Positions 1 through 11,779 are shown, counted from the first letter of the stretch. The stretch: 64,000 bases of DNA from Eretmocerus hayati (GCA_029851415.1 CM056744.1:61498172-61562171), one strand, 5' to 3'. Notes: a model not told the origin generated them from the sequence alone. Program-made: numbers and translations.

Positions 1-2446
1 TGCAGTAGTCAAGGTGTGGTTGGACTAAGGTCTCGACCAGTCGAATACGGAGTGTCTCGGTAGTGCATGCCCTCATAAACCGCAGACCGTATAGGGCCTT
101 ATTAACCTTCTTTGTAACTTGATGTATATGCGGTCTCCACGATAATTCACTATCTAATGTCACACCGAGACTCACGACAGTGTCACTGAATGGGACATAT
201 ACTCCGTCCTGTATCTCAACCCCCGGTAGATCAATTTTCTGCAGGTCCGCGATGTTCCTGTCGGAAGCAAAGAAGATTGCTTTGGTTTTACCAGCGTTGA
301 GACGCAAGTCGGAGCCCTGAGCCCATCCTGCGACAAGTCTTCCGATTTCTCCTAACCGAGCGATCCCCTCCAGTATGTTCTCTTTCTCAACTTGGAGATA
401 GATTTGGAGGTCATCTGCATGAAAGAGATGATTTACCGATTTTCCGTGAAGCAACTCAGGGAGGTCATTGACATACAGGCTAAAGAGTAGAGGTCCAAGA
501 ACAGATCCCTGCGGAACACCGAGATTGGTTGCAAGCCAATCGGAATTTCCATTTTTCGTGGTGACCATTTGGGTGCGATTCTGTAAGTATGATTTGATCC
601 ACAGTAGTGCTGATCTTGAGAAACCGAGATGTCTGAGTTTACTCAGTAGCTTTGATGGTAAAATCGTGTCAAAAGCCTTGCTGAAGTCAAAAAGCAGCAA
701 CAAGGTGATCTTCTTCCTGTCAATTCCGACTCTAATGTCATCAGTCAACTTCAACAAGGCAGTCTGAGTGCTATGATGTTTCTTGAAACCAGTTTGGAAG
801 CGATCTAACAAATTTTTACTTTTAAGATACTCCGTGATTTGGTCGTGCGCAATCTTTTCCAGAACCTTAGATAAGAAGCACAGCAATGCAATGGGACGGA
901 AGTCCGTGACTGCTGATGGAGCTGCAGTCTTTTTCAAAGCAATCAGCTGGGCTTGTTTCCAGGTCTCGGGAAAAGTGCTATGAGCGAAGGAGGAGTTGAA
1001 AATGTGTACAATAAGATCACCTAAGGCCGGAAGAGCCTTCGCGATCACGCTTTGGGGGACTCCGTCTACCCCACGAGCCTGCGAGGAGAAATGTTTTACA
1101 GCAAGGACTACTTCATTGAAATTTGTGGGCTTGAATTTAAACCCGTCTTCTGAGGCTGACATTATTTCATCGATTGCTTCCTCAATATTCTCGTGCTGTG
1201 AAACGGAGACCCCCGCAAAGTGTGTATTCAGCTCGTCCGGTGTGAAGCCATGTAGCTCCTCCTCCTTGCTCTTCGGTAAGAGGCCAAGGTCGCGCATCTC
1301 CTTCCATATATTCTTATTCGAATCAAGGGCGTCTGAAAGGTGGTTTTGAAGGAAAGTAGTTCGCTCTTGTTCTAAGCGCACGTCGACCTCTTCGCTGAGT
1401 CGAAAGTACTCATTTTGAAGCTCAGTACACTTGCGTCGGTTGCGTTGATTACGCTCCCAACGCCGTCGTGCCGCATCTCGCTTCCTAATGAGCACCTTCA
1501 ACTCTGGACCAATCCAAGGAGCATCGCCTTTGCGAGGACGAACCGTTTTTTCTGGAGCTAATTCATCAATAACTTTCTTCAAATTTTCATTAAGGCAATT
1601 TACTGCGTCTTCCAAGCTGGTTTCAGTATGTTGCAGAGCTGTCCAGTCACAGCGTAGCAGGCGATCATTCAGTAACTCCGGTGTAATATTGCTGAAATTT
1701 CTACATTTAAAAGAGTCCTTCGGAGGAGCAGCAGTGAAAACATTGATTGTAACATCTATGACCGCGTGCCTGCCAAAACTGGGCAGTGCTCTGTTTTGAT
1801 AGTTGGTAATGTTGTCATTGTCATCTGTATAAATATGATCTATCCATGTGTGGGAAGAATCTGAGGAATGGTGGTGAGTCGCGCCATGCTGAACAATCTG
1901 CAGAGACAGTTCTTCTGTCAGCTCAGTCAGAGCTTTTGTGTCAGGATGAGTCGTGTTTAACAGGTTCGCGTTCAGATCCCCCATGATGATTTTATGGCTG
2001 TAATCCCCACACAATCGGCGCAACGAGCTAAAAAGCTCGCAGTCCTTTTGTATGGCTATTCCAGGAGGTCTATATATGACTCCAACTAGGATTGGGGTAG
2101 AGTTGCCCTGCTGTATGCTACAAAATAAAAATTCAGGTACACCAGGTTTCCCTGAGCCAGACGTATTGGACGACACCAAATGTTTGATTTTGAAATCATT
2201 CCGCACATACAGGACAACCCCACCGCCCTCTCGGTTACGAAGCATAGAAAACCCCCGGATCCGCACTAGGCTGTTATCCACGCACTCATCTAGCTTTGAC
2301 TCTGCCACTCCAAAAAGTTGGTAAGAAGGTTCGTTGGCAAGAAGCAGGCGGAGGTGTTCGATTCTTTTCGTTAAGGAGTTGAGATTAACGAAGCCCGCCT
2401 TTAAGGAACTACCACTCCCTCGTGGCTCTCGAGCAGTTGGATCTAG
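1..2446 (-). CDS. LINE ORF2: AP-like endonuclease and reverse transcriptase (A1), partial at window edge
   Basis: My translation of the minus strand from 2446 down to 1 is open for 815 codons with no stop and no frameshift. The N-terminal part is an exonuclease-endonuclease-phosphatase type endonuclease: VNLNSL with the conserved Asn, VAESKL with the catalytic Glu, GDLNANLL, then SHTWIDHIY and SFGRHAVIDV. The RT follows with FRPIALL, LLFDFSKAFDTI, GVPQGSVLGPLLF and the catalytic HADDLQIYLQ near 395-425. LNAGKTKAIFF and the start of the thumb/C-terminal region come last. No Met lies upstream of the first catalytic residues; the first in-frame Met comes after the endonuclease Glu motif. The frame is continuous with ORF1 across one UGA (2447-2449), so the likely product is an ORF1-ORF2 readthrough fusion. 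It nicks DNA and primes reverse transcription at the target. The 3' end is cut by the window. Confidence 0.9.
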
Positions 2447-2449
2447 TCA
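2444..2449 (-). promoter_or_regulatory. In-frame UGA-CUA junction between LINE ORF1 and ORF2 (A1), candidate stop readthrough site
   Basis: On the minus strand ORF1 ends ...K-T-P-UGA, and the next codons, CUA GAU, continue in the same frame as the 815-codon ORF2. UGA CUA is a well-known leaky-stop context in animal cells and RNA viruses. An AUG overlaps the stop in the +1 frame but leads to only about 13 codons, so reinitiation there could not make ORF2. The same arrangement occurs in copy A2 and in element B. Confidence 0.65.
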
Positions 2450-2704
2450 TGGGGTTTTCACAGGGTCAGCTGTCAGAGTAACATCCGATTCCGGGATGGT
2501 GGGTACGTTCTGGGTGCTTTTCGAGGCTTTGCCGTTGTTCCTCGGAGTTGATTTACTCGCTGTCTGTATAACATGAAGATCAACTAATGATTCAAACGCG
2601 TGCGCTCGCTCACCATTTCTTCTCCGAACCCAAAAACGTCCACCGCTGTGCCAAACATATCTGAAACCTAGTCCCCGCGCTAAGGGCCTCAGACGCAAAT
2701 ATCA
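2447..2704 (-). pseudogene. LINE ORF1 C-terminal fragment (A1)
   Basis: About 83 codons of ORF1 remain, ending K-T-P-stop. The visible part is the C-terminal module GLGFRYVWHSGGRFWVRR, matching KYVWQSGGRFWVRR in copy A2 and YKYVWVREGVIYVRK in element B. This module occurs in many transposon ORF1 proteins and resembles the C-terminal domain of baculovirus FP-type proteins. It is probably a nucleic-acid-binding part of the ORF1 chaperone. The N-terminal half is missing because the copy is 5'-truncated at about 2704. Confidence 0.75.
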
Positions 2705-3650
2705 GGATAGCAAAGGGAATTCGGACGATTATAATGTCCAATAAATTATTCGGAAGTACTGCAACTGCATGATTCTTCCGGCAAAAGATGGAATTTTTGA
2801 CTGGATAGTGCGCACAATCAGGTGTAATTTGGCACTGTGATTGGAATTTAGAGAAATCAAAATGATGATTCGAGCGTATCCACCATGGCTCAGGCCATTC
2901 ATGCCCAAATTGGTCGACATAGTCAAGTCCAACGACTGGCAATGAATCAAAAATTGCGTTTGATTGAGCAGTGTGAATTTCCGTCAATACAGACGAATAA
3001 GGTCTTTGCTCTGATGAATCATGATTTGATGAAAAGTTATAATGAGGTAATTGAATATTTCGACTCTCGTCCGGAAAGAAATTCGGTCAATACGGATCAC
3101 CCCTCCCCCGGAGGTGATCAAGCTCCGTAATGGGGGTCAAATTGATTTGCGTACCTGTTGCAGAATCGTGCATACACAATGAGCACGTACAACTATTCGC
3201 ACAATTTCGATGTAATCTCAATTTGTCGAAATTATCTACGGGAACTCGATTCGCAGTTGAAATGGAAGGTATAAGCGAACTTTGACTAAAATTGTCAGGT
3301 TGGTGGGATCCATGGTCATCCTTCTGCTTCTGGTTAGTGGTGGTGATTTGCGCGCGCGCGGATGTCTCACTTTCTTGATTACGCGATAATCGACTCTTGA
3401 AGTCCATAACCCATTCATTGAGCATCGCATCTCGATGATTTCTGAGCGCAGCGTCGCTATGGAAATTTTTATTTTCGACAAAATCATTGATTTCATAATT
3501 GCCTGCGAGGCGTCGCAACAAACGCGGCAATGTTGCATTTCTTAGCTCAAGCTTCGTGAGCATAGTTTGCCATCCATCGTCCGAAAGACTTGTAATATAT
3601 TTCAATGATGAGGGTAAATCCTCTAGGTTTATAATGTTAGGATTTATCAT
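2705..3650 (-). pseudogene. Unidentified protein-coding stretch interrupted by one in-frame TGA
   Basis: One minus-strand frame is open from an ATG at 3650 to the LINE junction near 2705 except for a single TGA at 3087-3089. The first 187 codons begin MINPNIINLEDLPSSLKYI and include GWQTMLTKLE and AMLNEWVMDF; a Ser/Gln/Asn-rich linker and a Cys-rich patch (NCANSCTCSLCMH) follow. After the TGA the frame continues with DSLPVVGLDYVDQFGHEW. The spacing of LP..LK, SDD.W..ML and LNEW is faintly like a death-fold domain of Tube/Pelle/IRAK type, but this is speculative. It may be a host exon or retrocopy broken by A1. Function unknown. Confidence 0.4.
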
Positions 3651-5065
3651 AGCAGAAAGAAAAATGACTATAAAAATTGTAAAAGATTATTTCAATTTCT
3701 CAATCGATCACCTAACTGTCAAAACATTGACCAGAAATATTCAATTCCAGTCGACTGTATCTTGAACACAGAGATTGAGGACGGTGTCTTCAGTCTGCGA
3801 ACGAAGCATAACCAACCAGACTACACTAAATAATCGGCTTGTCTTTTCAGGAAGATTCACAATTGTGAAAAAAAATATTGATTCAATTTATCGTAAGAAT
3901 TTTATAAAATGATTCCAAATATGAACTTATTTTCATGATTCGATTCTGGAGATTGAGGGATTTTCAAATTTTCGGAACGATTAATTCAAATTTGATTGGA
4001 AATTGGCAATATTTTACGTTCTCAGTTGACTATTGATTTCGTCAACATCGATTTTGTTACTTATAAAGTTACACTTATACATTTCGATTGTACGAATTCG
4101 ATTTCAGGAACCGTCGATGACCTTATTGGAACGGCACGTGTATTGAGTATTCACTCGAATGCCATCCCATACACATACAAGCGTACATTTCTTCATACAT
4201 ACGGGGATTTTACGATTTTTCGGACGATAATATCTACGAAAGTCCATGAACTGACCACTTTGTTTATGCAGAAATAAAAATAATATGATTTCACACTCGA
4301 TTTTTTAAAGACAAGCTATACTGAGTGGATATTATTGTTATTAATTTTGGATGGATTTTTTCTAATCCAAATGGGACGAAAATAAGCTAATGTGCGCTTT
4401 CACAAGGCGTCAGTGATTTGAAAATTTCTTAATTCATTTTGGACGATCGTATATATATCATCCGGAGACTCTTTCGCACTTGATTCGCGAATTTTGGGGA
4501 AATTTTATACACTCTTGATATCCGCTGACATCAAGTCATAACTATTCCCATACACTGCACGGTGTGCTATAACTATATATACGCACGATTGTAATGTTAC
4601 TCTACCCAATACATACGCGACACACTATACCTATATATTCGCGTATGCGTATACTTATGCCACGCATTGGCTTGTGCACTCACTGATTCACACATCAATT
4701 GCAATACACATTGTTCATATTCATTACTGCATGAATACTACAGTAATACTCTTAATAAGTATGAGAGGCCATATATCGGACGATTCGATTGTCCATCTCG
4801 CTCACTCCTATGATAAAATTTTTCGGACATAAAATCGTTCGAAACGCGAGCTAACGCCTGACCGCGACTTTGTTCAATTTCCGCCCCTTCGCACTGGGCT
4901 TCGAATCCGATCGCGCGCGCTCACACATATATTCACTCACGCACAACTCCAAATCCCAATTCTCTCGGTGCAGCAGACTAATACATTTGAATTTCGATTT
5001 GAGAAGAGGGAATTTTTGATTTGCAGCAGCAGGATGAATTGGATTGATTTTCAGATTTCTTTTTT
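3651..5065. other. AT-rich non-coding stretch
   Basis: I see no convincing coding region here. The sequence is AT-rich with short runs of alternating TATA/CGCG-like steps (about 4560-4680). The small open frames lack domains and have no codon-usage signature I can see. Confidence 0.6.
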
Positions 5066-5462
5066 GATCGGTCGCCAATGTGACGCACGTGATATAATTT
5101 CAATGAGATTTTGGTGAATTTTTCTCTGGGTACCTATGTGACGCTCACAATATAACAAAAATTCAGTTTGACGCGTAAAACTTTGAATGCGCAGAGAAGA
5201 TAACTCTTAGGAAACTTTAGTCTTGGCGCCGATATGACGCAATTGACAAAATTTGAATGATTATTTAAGGTACTTTTCTCTGGGCGCCAATGGGACGCGC
5301 ACAAGTGATTTTAATTGAATTTGAATGAGCAGCAGAGAAATGATTTTGATTGTTCCAGGATTTTTGGTCTGGGCGCCAATGTGACGCAGGTAATATGATT
5401 TTAATGATTTGACCGAATTTTGAATTTTAACCAGGACCTTTGGTCTGGGCGCCAATGTGACG
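5066..5462. repeat. Six degenerate copies of a GGCGCCAATGTGACGC motif
   Basis: The motif GGGCGCCAATGTGACGC or a close variant occurs near 5070, 5126, 5222, 5281, 5368 and 5446, separated by AT-rich spacers of about 55-95 bp that themselves share TTTTGGTCTG and GATTTTAAT. On the minus strand each reads CACATTGGCGCCCAGACC, which resembles an LTR end followed by a Lys-tRNA-type primer binding site (TGGCGCCC). No gag or pol lies next to it. Confidence 0.55.
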
Positions 5463-6943
5463 GCTGCTAGATTTGCCTAGTTGATTTAGCCGCACATGCT
5501 GGGCTGTATGCAATGCCCAGCAAATTTGTATATAATAATTGTAACTGGAACTCTGCATCTGCTGCTACTACTGCATGTCTTGTAACTGAGGGATTTACTA
5601 GGATCAGGAAAGTTAGGAAAGTTAGGGTTTAGGTCCGGTTCAAGACTTTAAAGACAGCGTTTCATTAATAGAAACATATATTGAAACCATATTTACAAAT
5701 AGTCATGAATGATAAATAGTCAAAAAGGAATCTGATATTTATTACTGCTGTGTGTGTTACAAATGCGGTCTAGCCCAATAAACGGTTGATACAGGGTACA
5801 TACTAATACGGGTTATGCTAGAGCCACGGAGGAGCTCCCTCCAGGTCAAACGCGGGGCATAGCCGGTGTGTGAGGTTCGACTCCTGGAGCTCCCAGGAAG
5901 CCAACGCGGGTGTGTGATTCTACTGCCACGGAGGAGCTCCCTCCGGGCCAAAAGTGGGCGTGCCGGTGTCGTGGTCTACTACGATTCTCAGTGCTCCTGA
6001 GAAGTCGGCTACTAGATGGTATCATCTGCCTTAGAGCTCCTAAGACAGAGAGGAGTTGCCAGCTGCTAGACTCTAGAGCCATCTCTTGGACCAGAGCTCC
6101 TGGTGCCAAGAGAGGCGCGTGAGTCCGCCGCTCAGTGCAGACTGGTTCGTTCTGGTCGGGCATCGGGTGGACATCAATGCTGACAGGTGTTTCGCTTGTG
6201 AACGATGTTTTCGAGACAGCCACCTGGCGGCTGAGGCTTGAGTTACTCTAACTGCTCGATGAATTGCGCTGGTACCGGAGCTATACTGGTATCATAGCGA
6301 AGGGGCCCGTCGCAGTCTATATAGATATATATATATATATATATTGCTGCTATCGCGCGCGAGAGAGATTGGGTATGGAGCGCGCCAAATGACTAATCAT
6401 GATTTTGAGATAATGAAGAGACAAGTTTATTCAAATAATAAAGACATGGTACACATGAGGCACATGGAGCGCGAGCACGAAGAGAGCAAAGGGTGAAGCC
6501 CAAAAAGAGAGAGAGCAATCCAAGGCTGTACTCACAAATGTACATCCTCTATCGGCCCCTCGCATTGTAATTGTTCTATGATCGGACGATGTCCAGGGCG
6601 CAAGAATCGGTCGCACGCAAGGTTGATCTGGACCGTCGGATGATGATCCTCTCGAGCACGTCGCCAGGGTATTAGATCAGGAGCTGGTGCACACGCGGCG
6701 CGGGCACGAGGAAATTGCGGAAAGCGCGGGATATTGCTCCGATCGCGGCAACATGGTCTGCTCGGATGCTCTGCTACATTCTGTAAGAAGGTTATATTAT
6801 TACATTGATTCGGGACAGGAGAGAGAGATGATGGTTGAGATCACCTACTCAACCGTCACAGTGTCACAATTGTGTACTAAATGAAACTGCAATCTTAAGA
6901 ATTCATATAAACTGCATACAAAAGTTCATCCTTGGTAGTACAT
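5463..6943. other. Non-coding stretch with GAGCTC-rich repeats and a TA tract
   Basis: This holds a GC-richer block (5816-6110, listed separately), a (TA)n tract near 6320-6345 followed by a CGCGCGAGAGAGA run, and unremarkable sequence. Open frames here are short and lack recognisable domains. Confidence 0.5.
5816..6110. repeat. Degenerate tandem repeat with five RGAGCTCC palindromes
   Basis: A block starting GCCACGGAGGAGCTCCCTCC near 5823 recurs about 103 bp on (near 5926). GAGCTC sits within short inverted repeats near 5832, 5887, 5933, 6031 and 6091. A GGTTCGACTCC string at about 5874 matches a Pol III B-box, but there is no matching tRNA fold. Confidence 0.45.
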
Positions 6944-8771
6944 CTACTTTTGCTTCGGAGCCATAATGTTTTCTTTAAAGTTGGCCAGCATAACACAAAC
7001 ACCAATTATCTCTGATGCGAAAGAGACATAGTTGTGATTCAGCTGTGATTTGAGTATTCGGAAGGTTTTCACTAGCCCAATCTCTCTTTCAATGTGAATC
7101 CTGTGCTTTGCTAACTGTCGAGATTTCATCACTTGATTATGGGATAAGTTGCCTTTTTAAACAAGTTACACTATATGGTGCAAAAAGATCTTGAACATTG
7201 AAACCTTTATCAGCCATAATCACATCACCAGGTTGACACTTCCGAAGAAAATCACATCTTTCAATGAGTTGTCTATCACTGGTTGACCCTCCGTAAGCTG
7301 GAGCATGATATGAGATCAAGCCTCCAGGAGTCATAATCAATCCTGCTTTCATGGTATTACGATTCTTGTACTGACTGAATGTTGACTGTTGGGTTCGAGG
7401 GTTTGTTGGCCTCTCAATTTCAAACTCAGTTCCATCCACTATCCCTCGAATCTTTGGATAGTTCAACTTAAAGGTGTCCGGCATGTACAAATCAACTAAT
7501 TCCCTACTTGGCCACATGTCTATTAGGGACCACTGCTGTGACATATGTATGATCCAAATGATAAAGATACTACCAACACTAGCACGATCAGTGTCGAAAT
7601 GCATTGCCAGAGGCGCATCACTTTCATTTCTACGAAGCTTCCACAGCACCATAAGAAATTGGTTAACAACACTCGGAGTATCGCTCGGAGAACACTCGGA
7701 GAGAACAAGAGTCGGAGGAGAACTCTACTCAACTTCCTTATATATTTCAAATTGTGAACAGCAGGTCCAAGGGACCAAAACACTGTCACGAATTTCTCAT
7801 AATTTTCTAGGCCCGCACAGTGCAGCAGAGATTCTGGTTCATTAATGAAATACTCAATGGAATATTCAGGTTTTGAGCGGGCAAGCCCTGAAATACTATG
7901 AGATGAACCAGGTATGTTATTCAAGTTGATGTCTTCTGACTGATAATTTCCATCAATGGTGTCATTGACGGTGTCATCAGAATCATCTTGCACCACTTCT
8001 TCGTACACATCCAATAAATTTCAGAAGCAGACTTCAACAGCATCTACTGTGAGCTTAGCAGAAGAACCCCTCTGGTCATCCGGCACTTTATCAACTGTCA
8101 GGGACTTTTCTATTAACAAATCTATGTGGTCTTGAACGCAGGGTTCATGAAATTCTTGTATGATGTCCATAACATTTTCACTACTTGAGTGAGATACACA
8201 GTAACCAGAGTGATCGTTGCTGACATCTTGAGAGCTGAAGGAATCTACATCAATATCACAATCATCTTGGTTCTTGGATGCCTCTACTCCATCATCTTCA
8301 TCAATGTCAAGTTAAATGCTGGCGTTGTTTGATACAAATATTTCTTGTGGTGAGCCGTGTGCTACCACACACAGGTCTACTACATTTGTCTTCATACTCA
8401 AGACATCATTCCAAGGAAAGATGGAAGGAATGGCTGAACGACGTAGTCTGGTACGATAAACTACGAAAATATAATGAGTTAGCATTCAATAATTTGAATT
8501 CAATAAAATAAATTGGAGCTTAGGCTAATAACTTGTTGAATGCTAGAGTACACTTACCATCTGTACTGCATTCTACAAAATCACTTGATCCAAAATGAAC
8601 TTCACACAACCCATGGGTTCGATAGTTAGCTTTAAAATCTTCTCTACAAATAGCTTGAAGCCACTTGGCTCTAAGATTATTATCTTTGGGAAAGTGAAAC
8701 TTCTATTTGTTTTTACAACCCAGCACACTACAGTTTATTATTTTGCTACCCCTCTTTTTCTTATTATCCAT
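6944..8771 (-). pseudogene. Degenerate THAP + DDE transposase (ISL2EU/PIF-Harbinger-like)
   Basis: The minus strand encodes the remains of a transposase. Exon 1 (8771-8558) is a THAP zinc finger: CSVLGC, FPKDNN, KWLQAI and CEVHF, with a TAG just after CKNK. A GTAAGT donor at 8557 and a TAG acceptor at 8463-8461 define an intron; the next exon supplies SAIPSIFPW, the AVPTIF-type end of THAP. After a degraded linker (with ENYEKFVTVFWSL near 7790) comes the catalytic domain: MWPSRELVDLYMP, GIVDGTEFEI (first D), QYKNRNTMKAGL, GDVIMADKGF (second D) and RIHIEREIG (E) near 7090. At least two internal stops (8036-8038 and within THAP) and frameshifts near 7650 and 7140 break it. The order matches THAP-DDE_Tnp_4 transposases. 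I found no terminal repeats. Confidence 0.8.
8558..8771 (-). pseudogene. THAP zinc-finger exon of the Harbinger-like transposase
   Basis: The start ATG at 8771-8769 precedes the C-x4-C ... W ... C-x2-H-F signature. The exon ends on ACAGATG with a GTAAGT donor, and its phase (214 nt, 1 nt carried over) fits the next exon at 8460. One in-frame TAG lies between CKNK and FHFP. Confidence 0.75.
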
Positions 8772-8779
8772 TTTCAAAC

Positions 8780-9718
8780 TGCTCCTGTGCAATAGAAAAA
8801 AAGCAATAGGATAGTGAAATCGACACTTAATTGATAAGATGAATAATTATTTGAAAAGCATCGCACTAACAATCAAAAACTAAAGTAGCATTGTAGAAAA
8901 CGACAGAAAACGCGGGGACGACGCCAGACGCGACCAGACGACGCGGCAGAATCTTCGATGCACTATATATACGGCTAACACACGGATTTCCGCACGCACG
9001 CACGTATACATATCCGCGCGCATAGTTGTGTGCGAGCGAACCACGTTCGCGTTGCCGCGCCATCTCGCCCAACTTTGACGGTCCTACAGTCGTATTGAAG
9101 TGTGGGTCTTGCAGGAATAATTAAGGGAATCTGCGAATCTCGAATCCTCCGAAACAACGAAACTCTACTGGGTTCACACGAAAAAATACAATTACAGAAC
9201 CATCAAGACTTTCTACATTCCAGAAACGTCATTCCACTGAATTTCTCCTCATTTGGCAATTATTACGAACGGATTTGCGGAAACGGACACACAATGAAGC
9301 CTGGCAATATTCTCGTTAAATTTGAAGAGGAGGGTCCATAACTTGATGTCATAACGCTAATTTTGAGCAACGTCGATCATGATTTTCATATGTTATGCGA
9401 TAGGCTGTAGAATATCAATCACAGTACACCTCATCAGACTTATTTCGTAAAACATTTTGAGTCACTCGAATGGATACTTCACAATAAAAATGACATAATT
9501 GATTGGCCCATAACTCATTGTAACTATTTGAAAGGCGGGTACTGTATTACAAAAACTTGGGAGTGGTGGTTAGTGATCCAAACTCACACTGAGGGACCGA
9601 GCTCTTTGGAAAAGTCTTCTCGCAAGTGGCAACGAAAGACCTTTTCTCGTACATAAGTGCGTGGAAAGCTCAGGATTTGAAGAGAGGCGTGCGGTATAAT
9701 GTAGTGAGTAAAGATGTG

Positions 9719-9719
<1 letters not shown>
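8780..9719. other. Non-coding, no recognised feature
   Basis: A short GC-rich stretch (8890-9080) with CGCACGCACGCACG is followed by AT-rich sequence. I see no domain-bearing open frame and no RNA gene. Confidence 0.5.

Positions 9720-9745
<26 letters not shown>
9720..9745. repeat. (TA)n microsatellite
   Basis: An alternating AT run directly precedes the CTGGGACG MITE. A second TA run (10184-10192) follows it, so the MITE sits inside a TA tract. Confidence 0.9.
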
Positions 9746-9750
<5 letters not shown>

Positions 9751-10183
9751 ACTTAGCTCCAAATTCTGGGACGCCGATACGGATTCATACAATCTGGGAC
9801 GTCAACATATATATATTTTCCCAAATTCTGGGACTTTTCCAAAAACGCGTAAAAATGAAAATTTTGGGTTGAAAGTATTTTTTTATTCAAACACTAAACC
9901 ATCCCTCGTGGGAGATAACCGCCGAGGAGATAACAGACGTGTGCTTAGACTTCGTTTTGCGTTCAAAACACTTAACCATCCCTCGTGGGAGATAACCGCC
10001 GAGGAGATAACAGAATTTTGCTTAGAAAGTGGTTTTTTTCAATATATCACGAAATTTTCACGCGTCCCAGAAAATGGCAAAATATATTATTCGCCGCGTC
10101 CCAGAATTTAGAACGCATCCCAGAATTTGACAAAAATTCGCTGAAATGACGTCATCGCGTCCCAGAATCTGCAGTTAATGAAA
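9746..10183. mobile_element. Non-autonomous MITE with CTGGGACG subterminal repeats, copy 1
   Basis: The left side carries several TTCTGGGACG strings and the right side several CGTCCCAGAAT strings in inverted orientation; the outer ends form an imperfect inverted repeat. Inside are two 76-77-bp direct repeats (starting 9897 and 9974) with CCATCCCTCGTGGGAGATAA. A close copy lies at 63262-63785 with three starts of the same unit. Both copies lie within TA tracts. It encodes no protein I can recognise. Confidence 0.8.
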
Positions 10184-11379
10184 TATATATATCTGGGTCA
10201 TTCTTCGTCAGAAAAGCCACCCCTTTTGTCCAAAAATTGGGACAAGGTACAAATTCCACCGAGGGCTTATTTTGAAGCTTGGATCCTGTAGTTTACGACG
10301 CAACCTGGCCTTTTTGGGAATCTCGACAACCCGACCCGAGATGGCGCTCACCAGTGATGGATTGTCAGAATCCTTATCATGATTCACTCGTCAATTTGAC
10401 ACTTGACCTCAGAAAAATCTGAAAAAATTCTCGGTAGTGCGATTCAACATGCTGATCCAGATAGTCAACTCGGAAGAGGCCCAAATAAGGGGCCCAAATC
10501 ACAATAAAGCCTTAATTCTCTACCGGATTCCCGACAAAATACTCGAAATGATATGAAATGATCTCGGAGGTCTATTTTTGAGAATCGACGATGCAATTTG
10601 ATACAAGTCCGCCCAGGAGATTTTTTGGGCCTTACCCAGCCGCTCTCATTTGTACAGGTGATACAGGAATCAATCGCCGGAAGCTTGGGTTTCGCATACA
10701 AGTGGTGACTCTCACTGTAACTGATGAAGTCACATGAGGATGTAGACTCAATTTGGGCCCATTGCAAGGGCCTGATGAACCACAGGGCCCTTAATTGTAA
10801 CTTTCTGAGCTATATGTGGTCGAAACGATTCGCGGATGTTTGGAGTAAGTTCCTCAAATAGTCTAGCTCGATGTTCGATGGTTCTCTGTCAAGGTTCGTC
10901 TAGTGGGCCCAATCCAACAGATGAACCTAAGCCTCCCATCAATCTTTCAAGATGAAGTCGGAAACATTTCTTTTCCACAGATCGAATTCCGAGTTTCTGT
11001 TGAGCAATCCACTGTGAATCTATTCATTACACTTATTGTGGGCCCAATCGATCCATGGAATCTATAGCTATGGCTACATTTTTCCTCAACCTGAAGATTA
11101 ACACTCACAGGACGGTGACAGCTGATTATAGCCAGCATCAAAATTGTTAAGCTGAGCAGGCAACAGTTGTCGAACATAACCTCAAACTGCAGTCAGATAT
11201 TTCCGCTCCCCGGCTCAAATTCTAGAATCAGCTGAAACAGCAAGATAGCGCGTAGAGCCAAGGAAGAGCTGGAAATACCACGGAACACAAAATCTCCTCC
11301 ACGGAGTGCAAAAATTTCGATGAGAATACACTCAAGTATGGAGCAACGTGATGAGCGTCAGAGTCGTTGCACTTACCGG

Positions 11380-11383
<4 letters not shown>
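10184..11383. other. Non-coding, no recognised feature
   Basis: Moderately AT-rich sequence with scattered GGGCCCA strings. I find no gene, no repeat structure and no element ends up to the (GA)n tract. Confidence 0.5.

Positions 11384-11417
<34 letters not shown>
11384..11417. repeat. (GA)n microsatellite at the 3' end of LINE B
   Basis: About 17 GA units lie directly outside the tetranucleotide tail that ends LINE B (GATTGATTGATTGATAAAAT on the plus strand). The retrotransposon's 3' end is thus joined to a GA tract. Confidence 0.95.
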
Positions 11418-11419
<2 letters not shown>

Positions 11420-11779
11420 TTGATTGATTGATAAAATATTTATTTTGCCTAGGTCCTGATAGACCGTAAGGCAAATGGAATATACAAATATATACATTGA
11501 TTATCTATGATACTTTTCAGGGATTTCGAGGTAATCCGAGTTAGTGAGATATAGAGTATAAGATATGAAATATGACGTATAAAGTATGAAATATAAGATA
11601 ATAAATACGAGAAATAGCTTCTCAATTGCAAATCCGAGGTATCATATACAGTATAGCATTTCGAGTCCGGTTAAGATAATATACAATTTTCTGCACATAG
11701 AATTTAGGCAACGAGAATACAGTGGGCATTCCACAAAATGATTCAACATCAGTTTAACTATAATTCCGCATATGATCAC

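Larger units (their letters stand above)
1..2704 (-). mobile_element. Non-LTR retrotransposon A1 (LINE), 5'-truncated, runs off left edge
   Basis: This copy holds the last part of ORF1 and most of ORF2 (endonuclease plus reverse transcriptase) of a LINE read on the minus strand. Its 3' end lies outside the window. Similarity to copy A2 (19798-30545) stops near 2704, inside ORF1, so the copy is 5'-truncated there. Upstream is an unrelated open frame (2705-3650). ORF2 keeps one open frame through the whole visible stretch, so this is a young copy. The clade looks CR1/L2/Jockey-like from the RT motifs; I cannot place it more exactly. Confidence 0.85.

Noticed and set aside
468..2576. Series of plus-strand open frames over the left end
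   Set aside because: They are the antisense of the intact minus-strand LINE A1 ORF2.
5867..5885. GGTTCGACTCC as the B-box of a tRNA gene
   Set aside because: The flanking bases form neither a T-stem nor an acceptor stem, and there is no convincing A-box at the right distance.
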